From: an uncultured Cycloclasticus sp.
GTDB lineage: Bacteria; Pseudomonadota; Gammaproteobacteria; Methylococcales; Cycloclasticaceae
Direction: 5' to 3'
Assembly (NCBI GenBank): GCA_913060865.1
Contig: CAJXTU010000004.1
Coordinates: 1 to 64,000 of the forward strand
DNA: 64,000 nt
Shown in pieces: positions 1-7,419 of this stretch (positions within the stretch are counted from its first letter, which is position 1; every line of letters begins with the position of its first letter). The position numbers were made by a program, and so were the translations under genes. The notes beneath the pieces are model-generated. The model was given only the letters and a program-made list of their open reading frames with translations. It did no database searches and was not told where the DNA came from.

Positions 1-47
1 GAGATCCTCTCTGGTCTCGTGGGCTCGGAGATGTGTATAAGAGACAG
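1..47. other. Illumina Nextera adapter left on the contig end (artefact)
   Basis: Bases 1-5 match the 3' end of the P7 oligo, 6-13 are an 8-base i7 index (CCTCTCTG, reverse complement CAGAGAGG), and 14-47 are the Nextera read-2 transposase adapter, ending in the 19-bp Tn5 mosaic end at 29-47. Genuine sequence starts at 48, inside smc. This is library-preparation sequence, not a transposon in the organism. Confidence 0.97.
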
Positions 48-193
48 CCCAACACCCACCTGACGGCATCAATCACATTTGATTTGCCACAACCATTTGG
101 CCCAACAATGCCGACCAAATCACTTGTAAAAGGAATAGTCGTTGGGTCAACAAATGATTTAAAACCAGATAGTTTTATTTTTTCCAAACGCAT
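48..193 (-). CDS. smc: Chromosome segregation ATPase SMC, N-terminal fragment
   Basis: Only the first 48 codons are present because the contig ends here. The translation begins [20 protein letters not shown] and contains the Walker A motif GPNGCGKS near residues 32-39, followed by [11 protein letters not shown]. This is the characteristic ABC-type head of bacterial SMC. The full protein (about 1150 residues in the family) forms a coiled-coil dimer with ScpA/ScpB that organises the nucleoid. The ATG at 193 is convincing because the family starts exactly there. The gene is divergent from queF. The loss of the rest is an assembly edge, not a real truncation. Confidence 0.93.
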
Positions 194-254
194 TAGCTAA
201 CGATACAGGATTGTGCTTTTTTCACAAAGAATACCGATGAAATTATCCGTTAAA

Positions 255-279
255 AAGGGCGATAAACACCCTTCTTTTT
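255..279 (+). terminator. Terminator-like hairpin in the queF leader
   Basis: AAGGG (255-259) pairs with CCCTT (269-273) across a 9-base loop and is followed by C and five T. No plus-strand gene lies upstream, since smc points the other way. The hairpin therefore either attenuates queF transcription or has no terminator function. The stem is short. Confidence 0.3.
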
Positions 280-327
280 ATATTCATTGTAAAATGCGTT
301 TTTTCAGACAACATCAACGATATTTTA

Positions 328-717
328 ATGAGCACACAACCTAATACCGACTTAGAAACATTCCCTAACCCAAACACTGAGCGTGACTATACCATTCGTA
401 TAGATACACCTGAGTTCACCTGCTTATGCCCAAAAACAGGGCAGCCTGATTTTGCAACACTAACACTTGAATATGTACCGAATGAAAGCTGCATCGAACT
501 TAAATCATTTAAACTTTATGTTTGGTCTTACCGTGATAAAGGGGCATTCCATGAGGCCGTCACAAACTCAATACTCGCGGATTTAGTCAGTGCTTGCGAA
601 CCACGCTTCATGCGTTTATCGGCTGAGTTTAATGTTCGAGGCGGTGTTTACACAACGGTTGTTGCTGAACATAAAGCGGATAATTGGCAGCCTAGCATTC
701 CTGTTCAGCTGCCTTAA
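328..717 (+). CDS. queF: NADPH-dependent 7-cyano-7-deazaguanine reductase QueF (type I)
   Basis: This cytoplasmic enzyme reduces preQ0 to preQ1, the four-electron nitrile reduction in queuosine biosynthesis for tRNA wobble positions. At 129 residues it is the short, unimodular type related to GTP cyclohydrolase I (T-fold), not the long E. coli form. The nucleophilic Cys is C55 in the context NESC, followed by the family motif ELKSFKLY (57-64), and FHEA at 74-77 supplies the substrate-binding His/Glu. The start is the only plausible ATG. No other queuosine gene is in the window. The leader carries a terminator-like hairpin at 255-279. Confidence 0.93.
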   Translation: MSTQPNTDLETFPNPNTERDYTIRIDTPEFTCLCPKTGQPDFATLTLEYVPNESCIELKSFKLYVWSYRDKGAFHEAVTNSILADLVSACEPRFMRLSAEFNVRGGVYTTVVAEHKADNWQPSIPVQLP

Positions 718-777
718 ACTCAAAATCGCTCTTTTCGAATTGAGTTAAGTTCGTTCAGTTTCGATTCATCGCTAAGT

Positions 778-828
778 CTTATCCTTTAACTGCACATTAA
801 CAGAACTGCTGCTGCAGTTAAGGATAAG
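778..828 (+). promoter_or_regulatory. Long hairpin occluding the ribosome-binding site of the next gene
   Basis: Left arm 778-793 and right arm 814-828 form a 15-bp stem with one bulged T and a 20-base loop; T777/A829 and a G-U pair can extend it. The only good Shine-Dalgarno sequence for the gene at 832 (AAGGA, 820-824, 7 bases before ATG) lies in the right arm and would be fully paired. No T-run follows, so it is not an ordinary terminator. I infer translational control, for example an RNA thermometer or an opener-dependent switch. Confidence 0.6.
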
Positions 829-831
829 ATA

Positions 832-1236
832 ATGAAACGACTAAACATATTCACAACCGTTATTTTTTGTTCTCTACTCGCCTTTAGCGCTAACTCATTA
901 GCGGATAGGAGGCATGCTGATCGAGTTCATGACTCAGACCGCCATACTAAGCAGTCGGATCATCAATATCACCCGCATAAAGGTTATTCTATTCGAAGAA
1001 ATTCACACGCTTACACGCATAATCAAAACAGGTATAGGCAAAAGCATCATAATAAACACAACTACCAATCCTACCGCCATTACTCTAACTATGGCCAACG
1101 GGTAAAGCGTGACCGCCATCATTATTATGTCCAACCTCGGCACGTAAGCTATTACCAGCACCCGCAGCCCAGATATTCATCTTTAAGACGCTCTAATTAT
1201 TACAACCCTGGGTTGAATGTGTACTTAAAGTTTTAA
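832..1236 (+). CDS. Small exported His/Tyr/Arg-rich protein, unknown function
   Basis: The 134-residue product has a clear Sec signal peptide: MKR, a hydrophobic run at about 5-22, then ANSLA-DR, so cleavage is likely near residue 24. The mature part of about 110 residues has roughly 16 histidines and many Tyr, Arg, Asn and Gln, with few acidic or hydrophobic residues until the C-terminus, which ends in phenylalanine. I recognise no domain. The composition would suit metal binding or association with polyanions or the envelope; this is inference. The start fits AAGGA at 820-824, inside the hairpin described separately. A strong terminator follows, so it is a single-gene unit. Confidence 0.7.
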   Translation: MKRLNIFTTVIFCSLLAFSANSLADRRHADRVHDSDRHTKQSDHQYHPHKGYSIRRNSHAYTHNQNRYRQKHHNKHNYQSYRHYSNYGQRVKRDRHHYYVQPRHVSYYQHPQPRYSSLRRSNYYNPGLNVYLKF

Positions 1237-1291
1237 TTCATAACAAATAATTCCGTTCCCCCTCCCTTGTGAGATTTTTCTCACATACTCA

Positions 1292-1319
1292 AAGGCGGCC
1301 ACATGGGCCGCCTTCTTTT
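1292..1319 (+). terminator. Rho-independent terminator
   Basis: A perfect 9-bp stem, AAGGCGGCC (1292-1300) with GGCCGCCTT (1306-1314), has loop ACATG and is followed by C and a T-run. It ends the transcript of the His-rich gene. The minus-strand side lacks a T-run, so service to htpG is doubtful. Confidence 0.9.
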
Positions 1320-1351
1320 TACTGCTTAATCCGGGTTAAGAGCCCGCTTAT

Positions 1352-3259
1352 TTATAACAAAGATTGCAACAATTTATTCAATCGCTGCACAAATGTTGCA
1401 GGGTCTTCTAACTGACCACCTTCACTTAATAACGCTTGCTCAAATAACAAGTTTGAAAGATCAGCAAAACGTTCATCATCCGCTTCATCTTTTAAACGCT
1501 GAATAAGCGCGTGCTCTGCATTTATTTCAAACGTTGGCAAACTGGCTGGCATATCTTGACCCGCAGCTTTCATAATGCGTTCCATATGCGCGCCCATTTC
1601 GTGCTCATCAGCTACCAAACAAGCAGGAGAATCCGTTAACCGCGAACTCACGCGCACGTCTTTAACTTTCCCATCCAAGGTCGTCTTGATTTGCTCAAGT
1701 ACGCTGTTTAATGATTCATCGTCCTTTTTATCGTCAGATTTCTCATCAGTAGCATCATCTTTATTAACCTCACCCAAATCGAGGTCGCCTTTAGCAACAG
1801 ATTGTAAGGGTTTGCCGTCAAATTCTGGCATATGTTGCACCAACCACTCATCGACGTGATCGGTTAATAACAACACTTCAATACCTTTCTTTTTAAAGAC
1901 TTCAAGGTGAGGGCTGTTTTTAACCGTCGCGTATGCACCACCGGTTAGGTAATAAATTTTACTTTGACCTTCTTGCATGTTCTCAATATAAGAACCCAAG
2001 GTTACGGTTTGCTTACCATCTGTTTTAGTGGATGCGAAACGTAACAATTTAGCAATTTTATCTTTATTTTTTGTATCCTCGATTGGACCTTCTTTTAGTA
2101 CTGAACCAAACTCAGCCCAAAATATGTCGAATTTTTCAGGATGCTTTTTAGATAAGCTTTCGATTAACGACAACACCTTCTTAACCGCGCCCGATTTCAA
2201 CAAGTCAATTTGTTTACTTTGTTGTAATAGTTCACGCGATACATTTAAAGGCAAACTATCAGAATCGATAATCCCTTTAACGAAACGTAAGTAACGCGGC
2301 ATTAACTCGCCACCTTCCATAATGAAGGTACGTTTAACGTATAGTTTCACGCCACTGGTTGCTTCTCTATCCCACATATCAAACGGCGCTTTAGAGGGCA
2401 CATACAACAATAATGTATATTCGTTTGTGCCTTCTACTTTACTGTGCGTATAGGCTAACGGGTCTTGATAATCATGCAGTGTTTGCTTATAGAAGTCGTT
2501 GTAGTCGTCTTCTTTTAATTCATTCTTAGCTTTTGTCCACAATGCCGTTGCGCTATTAACCGTAATATCATCGGGCTCGTCTTCTTTTTCTTCATCCTTA
2601 TTCTCATTTTTCATCAAAATAGGAATATCGAGGTGCTCAGAAAACTTATGAATAATTGACTGCAAGCGGTAACTTTCTAGAAACTCGTCCTCACCCTCTT
2701 TCAAATGTAAAATAACGTCTGTACCACGCGCTTCTTTTTCAGTTGTTTCAATGGTGTATTCGCCTTCTCCTGAAGACTCCCACTTCACACCCGTTGCTTT
2801 ATCTTCACCGGCTTTTCGCGTTACCACAGTCACTTTATCGGCAACGATAAACCCAGAATAAAAGCCAACACCAAACTGGCCGATCATCTGGCTATCTTTA
2901 CTTTCATCACCTGTTAACGATTCGAAAAACTTTTTAGTTCCCGAATGCGCGATCGTCCCAATGTTTTTCTTAACCTCATCGGCCGTCATACCAATGCCGT
3001 TATCTGAAATAGTTAATGTTCGCGCGTCTTTATCAACCGCTAAACGAACTCTCAGCTCGCCGTCACCTTCATAAAGCCCTTCATCGGACAGCGCTGCAAA
3101 ACGTAACTTATCTGCCGCATCAGATGCATTTGAAACTAATTCACGTATAAAAATTTCTTTGTTGCTGTAAAGCGAATGAATAACTAAATCTAAAACTTGT
3201 TTAGTTTCTGCCTCAAAGCCTAGTGTTTGCTTGTCATTCTTGTCTATTGTTTCACTCAT
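1352..3259 (-). CDS. htpG: Chaperone protein HtpG (Hsp90)
   Basis: This 635-residue protein is full length for bacterial Hsp90. The N-terminal GHKL ATPase shows RELVSNASDA (catalytic Glu at about 40, Asn at about 44), DNGIGM (86-91) and a GVGFYSGF lid segment. The middle domain contains the ATP-contacting region around the conserved NVSRELLQ, and the C-terminal dimerisation domain follows a charged linker near residue 500. It is an ATP-driven dimeric chaperone in the cytoplasm. The gene stands alone and is transcribed from a near-consensus heat-shock promoter at 3300-3327, giving a leader of about 30 bases. Confidence 0.98.
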   Translation of the reverse strand: MSETIDKNDKQTLGFEAETKQVLDLVIHSLYSNKEIFIRELVSNASDAADKLRFAALSDEGLYEGDGELRVRLAVDKDARTLTISDNGIGMTADEVKKNIGTIAHSGTKKFFESLTGDESKDSQMIGQFGVGFYSGFIVADKVTVVTRKAGEDKATGVKWESSGEGEYTIETTEKEARGTDVILHLKEGEDEFLESYRLQSIIHKFSEHLDIPILMKNENKDEEKEDEPDDITVNSATALWTKAKNELKEDDYNDFYKQTLHDYQDPLAYTHSKVEGTNEYTLLLYVPSKAPFDMWDREATSGVKLYVKRTFIMEGGELMPRYLRFVKGIIDSDSLPLNVSRELLQQSKQIDLLKSGAVKKVLSLIESLSKKHPEKFDIFWAEFGSVLKEGPIEDTKNKDKIAKLLRFASTKTDGKQTVTLGSYIENMQEGQSKIYYLTGGAYATVKNSPHLEVFKKKGIEVLLLTDHVDEWLVQHMPEFDGKPLQSVAKGDLDLGEVNKDDATDEKSDDKKDDESLNSVLEQIKTTLDGKVKDVRVSSRLTDSPACLVADEHEMGAHMERIMKAAGQDMPASLPTFEINAEHALIQRLKDEADDERFADLSNLLFEQALLSEGGQLEDPATFVQRLNKLLQSLL

Positions 3260-3299
3260 TAAAATTACCTTTATCCATCAAGTTTATCTGCAAAATCTA

Positions 3300-3327
3300 A
3301 TATGGGGCCTTGTAAAATATTTTCAAG
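3300..3327 (-). promoter_or_regulatory. Sigma-32 (heat-shock) promoter of htpG
   Basis: Read on the minus strand: CTTGAAA (3327-3321), a 13-bp spacer, then CCCCATAT (3307-3300). This matches the RpoH consensus CTTGAAA-N13/14-CCCCATNT almost perfectly. Transcription would start near 3292, about 33 bases before the htpG ATG. Confidence 0.9.
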
Positions 3328-3521
3328 CCTTAGTAGCAGTGCAATAAAAACTCTACCCCATCAACAAATACTAGGTTACCTATAAGCACTTTTTAAATCA
3401 TCGCTTGTTAAGCATAAAAAACTGAGGTAAAACATCACCGTAATGATGGTTAAGTTTGATATCAACGTTTACTGCTATCTACAAAAAAACATAATAATAA
3501 CGTTATAAAATGGAGAAGAAA

Positions 3522-4523
3522 ATGAGTACACGGCAACACAGATTAACCGTAGATGATGTTAATGGTGCATGGGCCATTATTCCAACGCCTGCTATCACAA
3601 CTGCTGAAGACTGGCGAACCGAAGACTCCGTTGATTATGATGAAGTAGCAAAAGCAGTGGAAGGCCTTATCTCTTCAGGCGTTGACGCTATCATGAGCCA
3701 GGGAACTTTTGGAGAAGGCGCGACCCTCACTTGGGAAGAAAAGAAAAAGATGATGGAGGTTATGGTTGAAACTGCCGCAGGCAGAGTTCCTATCTTCGTT
3801 GGCGTCACTACTATGAATACTCGTGAAACCATTCATCAACTAAAATTCGCGCGCGACATAGGGGCTGATGGTGCAATGGTTGGTCTACCGATGTGGCAAC
3901 AAATTGATGTGCCTGGGGCGGTGCGCTTCTATAAAGATATTACCGATGCAGTTCCCGAAATGGCCATCTGTGTTTATGCTAACCCAGAAGCTTTTAAGTT
4001 TGATTTCCCCACACCATTTTGGGCCCAAGTGGCAGATATTCCACAAATCATTACCTGTAAATATATCAATATTGCACAGCTTCATGTTCATACCTTGGTA
4101 TCACGTAAAAAAATACGGTTTTTAGCTCTCGAAACCGACCATGCCGACGCAGCCAAAATGGACCCTGATTTTCATACGGCCTTTTGGACACCTCTTGCCT
4201 GCACAGGACCAGAACTAACCATCTATTGGCGAGATAGCATAAAAGAAGCGGTCAAAACTGGTGACTGGAGTATCCCGGATGCCATTTACCCTCAAATAAT
4301 GCAAACACTTGCTCACATATTCCCTCCTGGCGGCTTCTCGGAATTTTCACGCTATAACATTCAACTTGATAAGGCACGCATAAACGCCGCAGGGTGGATG
4401 AAGGCAGGCCCTTGTCGCCCACCTTATATAAGTGCCCCTGAAAATTATATTGAAGGTGCCATTAAAGCTGGAAAAGGATGGGCAGAATTGAATAAAAAAT
4501 TAATTGAAACAGGCTCTTTGTAG
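3522..4523 (+). CDS. nahE: trans-o-hydroxybenzylidenepyruvate hydratase-aldolase family (NahE/PhnE-like)
   Basis: This DHDPS/N-acetylneuraminate-lyase superfamily TIM barrel (333 residues from this start) resembles the PAH-pathway hydratase-aldolases. Those enzymes convert trans-o-hydroxybenzylidenepyruvate to salicylaldehyde plus pyruvate, or the naphthalene-ring homologue. Seen here: DVNGAWAIIPTP near the N-terminus, GTFGEGATLTWEEK (from residue 61), the barrel Tyr in VYANPEAFKFDFP, the Schiff-base Lys at about 180 in TCKY, and the C-terminal AAGWMKAGPCRPPY. I chose ATG 3522 over 3510 because GGAG at 3512-3515 is a well-spaced Shine-Dalgarno for 3522 and lies inside the upstream codons. Exact substrate is unproven. 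It has its own transcript end and sits upstream of a carrier, an SDR and a dienoate hydratase. Confidence 0.88.
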   Translation: MSTRQHRLTVDDVNGAWAIIPTPAITTAEDWRTEDSVDYDEVAKAVEGLISSGVDAIMSQGTFGEGATLTWEEKKKMMEVMVETAAGRVPIFVGVTTMNTRETIHQLKFARDIGADGAMVGLPMWQQIDVPGAVRFYKDITDAVPEMAICVYANPEAFKFDFPTPFWAQVADIPQIITCKYINIAQLHVHTLVSRKKIRFLALETDHADAAKMDPDFHTAFWTPLACTGPELTIYWRDSIKEAVKTGDWSIPDAIYPQIMQTLAHIFPPGGFSEFSRYNIQLDKARINAAGWMKAGPCRPPYISAPENYIEGAIKAGKGWAELNKKLIETGSL

Positions 4524-4544
4524 AATTAGGTGCTAGAAAAATTA

Positions 4545-4577
4545 AAAGGCCGCTAATTGAGTAGCCTTTAAATTTTT
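4545..4577 (+). terminator. Probable terminator after the hydratase-aldolase gene
   Basis: AAAGGC and GCCTTT pair around an inner stem with one mismatch and one wobble; loop AATTG. An AT-rich TTTAAATTTTT tail follows. The hairpin is moderately strong. Confidence 0.5.
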
Positions 4578-4711
4578 ACTTGCAGGCAGCTCAATCACTG
4601 ACCTTATTCAACACATCCCTCAATATGCAACTATTATTTCTTTCCACTTGTTGACTAGCAGAACCCCAAATATCAGATTATGCTAATACACAATAACTAT
4701 AAAAAAATATT

Positions 4712-5590
4712 ATGATCAGCTACCTTGTCACCATTCTCTTAACTTTACTAATGTTTGGCATGGGGCTTGGGCTTACCACCCAAGACTTTAGCCGAGTGTT
4801 TACGATTCCAAAAGCAGCATTAGCAGGCTTAGTAGGGCAATTAATTCTTTTACCAGTCCTTGGGTTTGCGCTTTGTTATGCTTTAAATTTGAGTGGTGCC
4901 ATAGCCATTGGCATTATGCTATTAACCCTCTGCCCTGGTGGCGTCTTATCTAACATGTTCACCCTTATTGCGCGTGGTGATTTAGCGCTATCAGTCACAA
5001 TGACAAGCATTTCAAGCCTGATTACCGTCTTCACGCTACCCGTTGTTCTGAACCTGAGCATGATGTATTTCAACGATGAAACTATTCAGCTCAGCTTACC
5101 TCTACTTAAAACGGCTACCCAAATCATGCTAATCACTATCATTCCTGTCAGTTGCGGCATGTTGGTATTACAGCATGCGCCCCGCTTTGCGGCAGCTTCT
5201 AAGCAATGGGTACGAAAAGGCTGTGGTGTTTTCTTACCATTCCTTATTATTGGCATTTTCATGCAGAATGGCGGCTCTTGGTTCCAACATTTCGTGCAGG
5301 TAGGCTTATTAACTGTTTGCCTGAATCTCCTCTCAATTTTATTGGGTTACTGCATAGCCAAGCTCTCAAGGCTTGAAAAGCGTCAGACTAGAACGTTATC
5401 AATTGAAGTAGGCGCACAAAATGCGATGCTAGGCGTCACCATTGCCATCAGCCCTTTTTTACTCAACAATGCCGATGTCGCCATGGTGCCATCCATTTAT
5501 GGGGTAACAATGGTTATAACTTTATGGTTGTACGCCTTAACGATGAACCAATTTGACCGCTCTCAAAAATCGAACCAACTGATCCATTGA
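4712..5590 (+). CDS. Bile acid:sodium symporter (BASS) family transporter
   Basis: The 292-residue integral membrane protein has about nine or ten hydrophobic segments from residue 1 on. Family-type features include the glycine-rich first helix (LLMFGMGLGLTTQDF), LTLCPGGVLSNMFTLIARGDLALSVTMT in the middle, and IEVGAQNAMLGVTIA near residues 230-245. These correspond to the two crossover regions that bind sodium and substrate in BASS carriers. The substrate cannot be read from sequence. Its place between aromatic-catabolism enzymes suggests an organic acid such as an aromatic or keto acid; this is inference. The ribosome-binding site is weak, so initiation at 4712 rests on the fit to the first membrane helix. 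Confidence 0.85.
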   Translation: MISYLVTILLTLLMFGMGLGLTTQDFSRVFTIPKAALAGLVGQLILLPVLGFALCYALNLSGAIAIGIMLLTLCPGGVLSNMFTLIARGDLALSVTMTSISSLITVFTLPVVLNLSMMYFNDETIQLSLPLLKTATQIMLITIIPVSCGMLVLQHAPRFAAASKQWVRKGCGVFLPFLIIGIFMQNGGSWFQHFVQVGLLTVCLNLLSILLGYCIAKLSRLEKRQTRTLSIEVGAQNAMLGVTIAISPFLLNNADVAMVPSIYGVTMVITLWLYALTMNQFDRSQKSNQLIH

Positions 5591-5726
5591 TACTTTTGAG
5601 TGACCCTTGTTAAAAAGACTCTTTACTCAATATATCCCTCAACACTCATTAACAATTGCTTGTTAGTTTTATATTATTGGTCGGCTTACACTATAAAAAA
5701 TCACCGTTAAATATTAGGATATCAAC

Positions 5727-6521
5727 ATGGAATTAGGGATTGCAGGAAAAACGGCCATCATTGGCGGTAGCAGTCAGGGTATGGGCCTAGCTATTGCGGA
5801 AGGCCTTGCAAAAGAGGGTTGCAATGTATTGCTTTGCGCACGCAGTGAGCAAGCCCTTGCAAATGCAAAACAAAAAATTACGGCGCTAACAGACGAGACT
5901 AAGGTTGCTACATTAAGTGTCGATTTAAGCCTACCTGATAGCGCAAAAGAAATTGTGCATGCTGCAACGAGCCGCTGGGGAAGTGTTGATATATTGGTGA
6001 CCAATACAGGTGGACCAACGCCCGGGCAACCCAGCTTATTTAGCGATGCAGATTGGGATGCTGCATATCAAAAAGTATTTTATAACGTAATAAGACTTTG
6101 CCGCGAGGTGCTACCACACATGCGAGCCAATCGCTGGGGACGAATTATTAACTTACTAGCCTTGTCGGCGCGTCAAATAGAAGATAATTTATCACTCTCA
6201 TCAACAACGCGTGCAGCCGTTGTTGCTTTTTCGAAAAACCTAACTGAAGAAGTGGCTGCTGATGGAATAACCGTCAATAACGTCTTGCCGGGTTCAATTA
6301 TGACCGATCGTTTGCTCGAAATAACAAAAATGCAAGCACAACACCACGGTTACTCAGAAGAAAACGCCATGGCGAATAGAGTCAGCAAAATTCCGACTGG
6401 ACGCTTAGGTCGCCCAGAAGAAATGGCTGATCTAGTCACTTTTTTAGCGTCGGAAAGAGCGGGGTTTATCAACGGTTTAAGTATTCCGTTAGATGGCGGA
6501 CAATTACGCTCAGTACTATAG
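5727..6521 (+). CDS. Atypical short-chain dehydrogenase/reductase (FabG-like, non-canonical active site)
   Basis: The 264-residue Rossmann protein has the cofactor loop GGSSQGMG (13-20) and ends with the family's FINGLSIPLDGG. The active site is altered. Aligning the helix ending TRAAVVAFSKNL with standard SDRs puts Ser158 at the catalytic Tyr and Arg162 at the catalytic Lys, and the NNAG motif reads NTGG (93-96). The middle Ser is S147. It resembles the FabG-like SDR subgroup known to lack the usual tetrad. The reaction is unknown and may not be a normal ketoreduction. It is translationally close (8 bp) to the fumarylacetoacetase-fold enzyme downstream, so a shared catabolic role is likely. 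Confidence 0.88.
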   Translation: MELGIAGKTAIIGGSSQGMGLAIAEGLAKEGCNVLLCARSEQALANAKQKITALTDETKVATLSVDLSLPDSAKEIVHAATSRWGSVDILVTNTGGPTPGQPSLFSDADWDAAYQKVFYNVIRLCREVLPHMRANRWGRIINLLALSARQIEDNLSLSSTTRAAVVAFSKNLTEEVAADGITVNNVLPGSIMTDRLLEITKMQAQHHGYSEENAMANRVSKIPTGRLGRPEEMADLVTFLASERAGFINGLSIPLDGGQLRSVL

Positions 6522-6529
6522 GAGAAACT

Positions 6530-7297
6530 ATGAATATCGACACCATCGCTGATGAATTCGAACGCAGTGCACGTCTGGGTGTTTATTACCCGCCAGCTAT
6601 GTTTAATCAGTTAGAAATGACACAGGCATTGCAAGTACAACACGCCTTATTAAGACGAAAAGTAAATCGGGGTGAAACACATACAGGTTGGAAAGTTGGC
6701 CTAACCGCTAAAGCAATACAGGATCAATTTAACGTTCATGAGCCTGTTTGTGGCTACCTATTAAAATCAGGAATGATCCGCTCAGGTAACCAGCTTAAAG
6801 GCAGCGAGTTAATTGGCCCAGGCATAGAAAATGAAATATGTTTTCGTATGAAAAAGGATTTAATCGGACCCAATGTAAGCGCCAACATGGCTAGGGATGC
6901 AGTGGGGAAACTGTACCCCGCTATGGAATTAGTAGAAAATCGCGGCGATTTTAGTGCTCAGATAGCTGTTTCTTTAGCCGATAATGTGCAACAAACTGGC
7001 TATGTATTAGGTGACCCATTAACTTTAACTGACAGTCTAGACATAGCAACTATTAATGCCCAAGTTTTTTTAAACGCTGAATTGGTCGGTGAGGGAAATG
7101 CAACAGCCGTTTTAGGCAGCCCCTTTAACTCTTTAGCTTGGCTAGCCAATAAATTAGCTGAGCTGGGTTTGCACGTAAGGGCTGACGACTATGTTATGGC
7201 AGGCTCATTAACTAAACAGTTCGCACTACAATCAGGCGATACGATTAGGACAGAGTTCTCTGGCGGCCTTGGCGAGGTAGCATTTGGGCTAAGCTAA
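6530..7297 (+). CDS. 2-oxopent-4-enoate hydratase / 4-oxalocrotonate decarboxylase family enzyme
   Basis: The 255-residue protein has the fumarylacetoacetate-hydrolase fold of the MhpD/DmpE/DmpH group, which act on 2-oxo-dienoates in meta-cleavage pathways. Metal ligands are visible as E100 and E102 (GIENEICF) and E133 (YPAMELVENR), and the family HTGWKVGLT motif lies at 51-59. Hydratases and decarboxylases of this group cannot be told apart by eye. The gene follows the atypical SDR by 8 bp, with GGAG before the ATG, and they surely share a transcript. The Mg2+-dependent reaction would feed pyruvate or 4-hydroxy-2-oxovalerate production. Confidence 0.85.
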   Translation: MNIDTIADEFERSARLGVYYPPAMFNQLEMTQALQVQHALLRRKVNRGETHTGWKVGLTAKAIQDQFNVHEPVCGYLLKSGMIRSGNQLKGSELIGPGIENEICFRMKKDLIGPNVSANMARDAVGKLYPAMELVENRGDFSAQIAVSLADNVQQTGYVLGDPLTLTDSLDIATINAQVFLNAELVGEGNATAVLGSPFNSLAWLANKLAELGLHVRADDYVMAGSLTKQFALQSGDTIRTEFSGGLGEVAFGLS

Positions 7298-7419
7298 GCC
7301 GCTAGAATAGCCAACGATATAGCGATCAAAGCAAGAGCTAAACCATTAACTGTCTGCCAGCCTATTCTTGATGTTTTGAGAGTAATTGACTCGAATACTG
7401 CCTTAAGAAAACGAGGCAT
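7294..7419 (-). pseudogene. Possible LysE/RhtB-type exporter C-terminal remnant
   Basis: An open frame of 41 codons from ATG 7419 encodes MPRFLKAVFESITLKTSRIG, then a hydrophobic tail GWQTVNGLALALIAISLAIL. It extends upstream without an ATG to an in-frame TGA near 7450 (LSVGFSAGQF). A basic stretch followed by a final membrane helix resembles the C-terminus of LysE-family amino-acid exporters. No N-terminal part is recognisable upstream. It overlaps the stop of the preceding gene by 3 bases. It could be chance or a tiny membrane protein. Confidence 0.3.

Noticed and set aside
29-47. Tn5 mosaic end as sign of a transposon
   Set aside because: It is part of the library adapter together with index and P7 bases; no transposase gene exists.
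194-327. preQ1 riboswitch before queF
   Set aside because: No class I loop and A-rich tail combination is present; the stem is followed by T, not by the A-rich strand. Larger classes do not fit the short leader.
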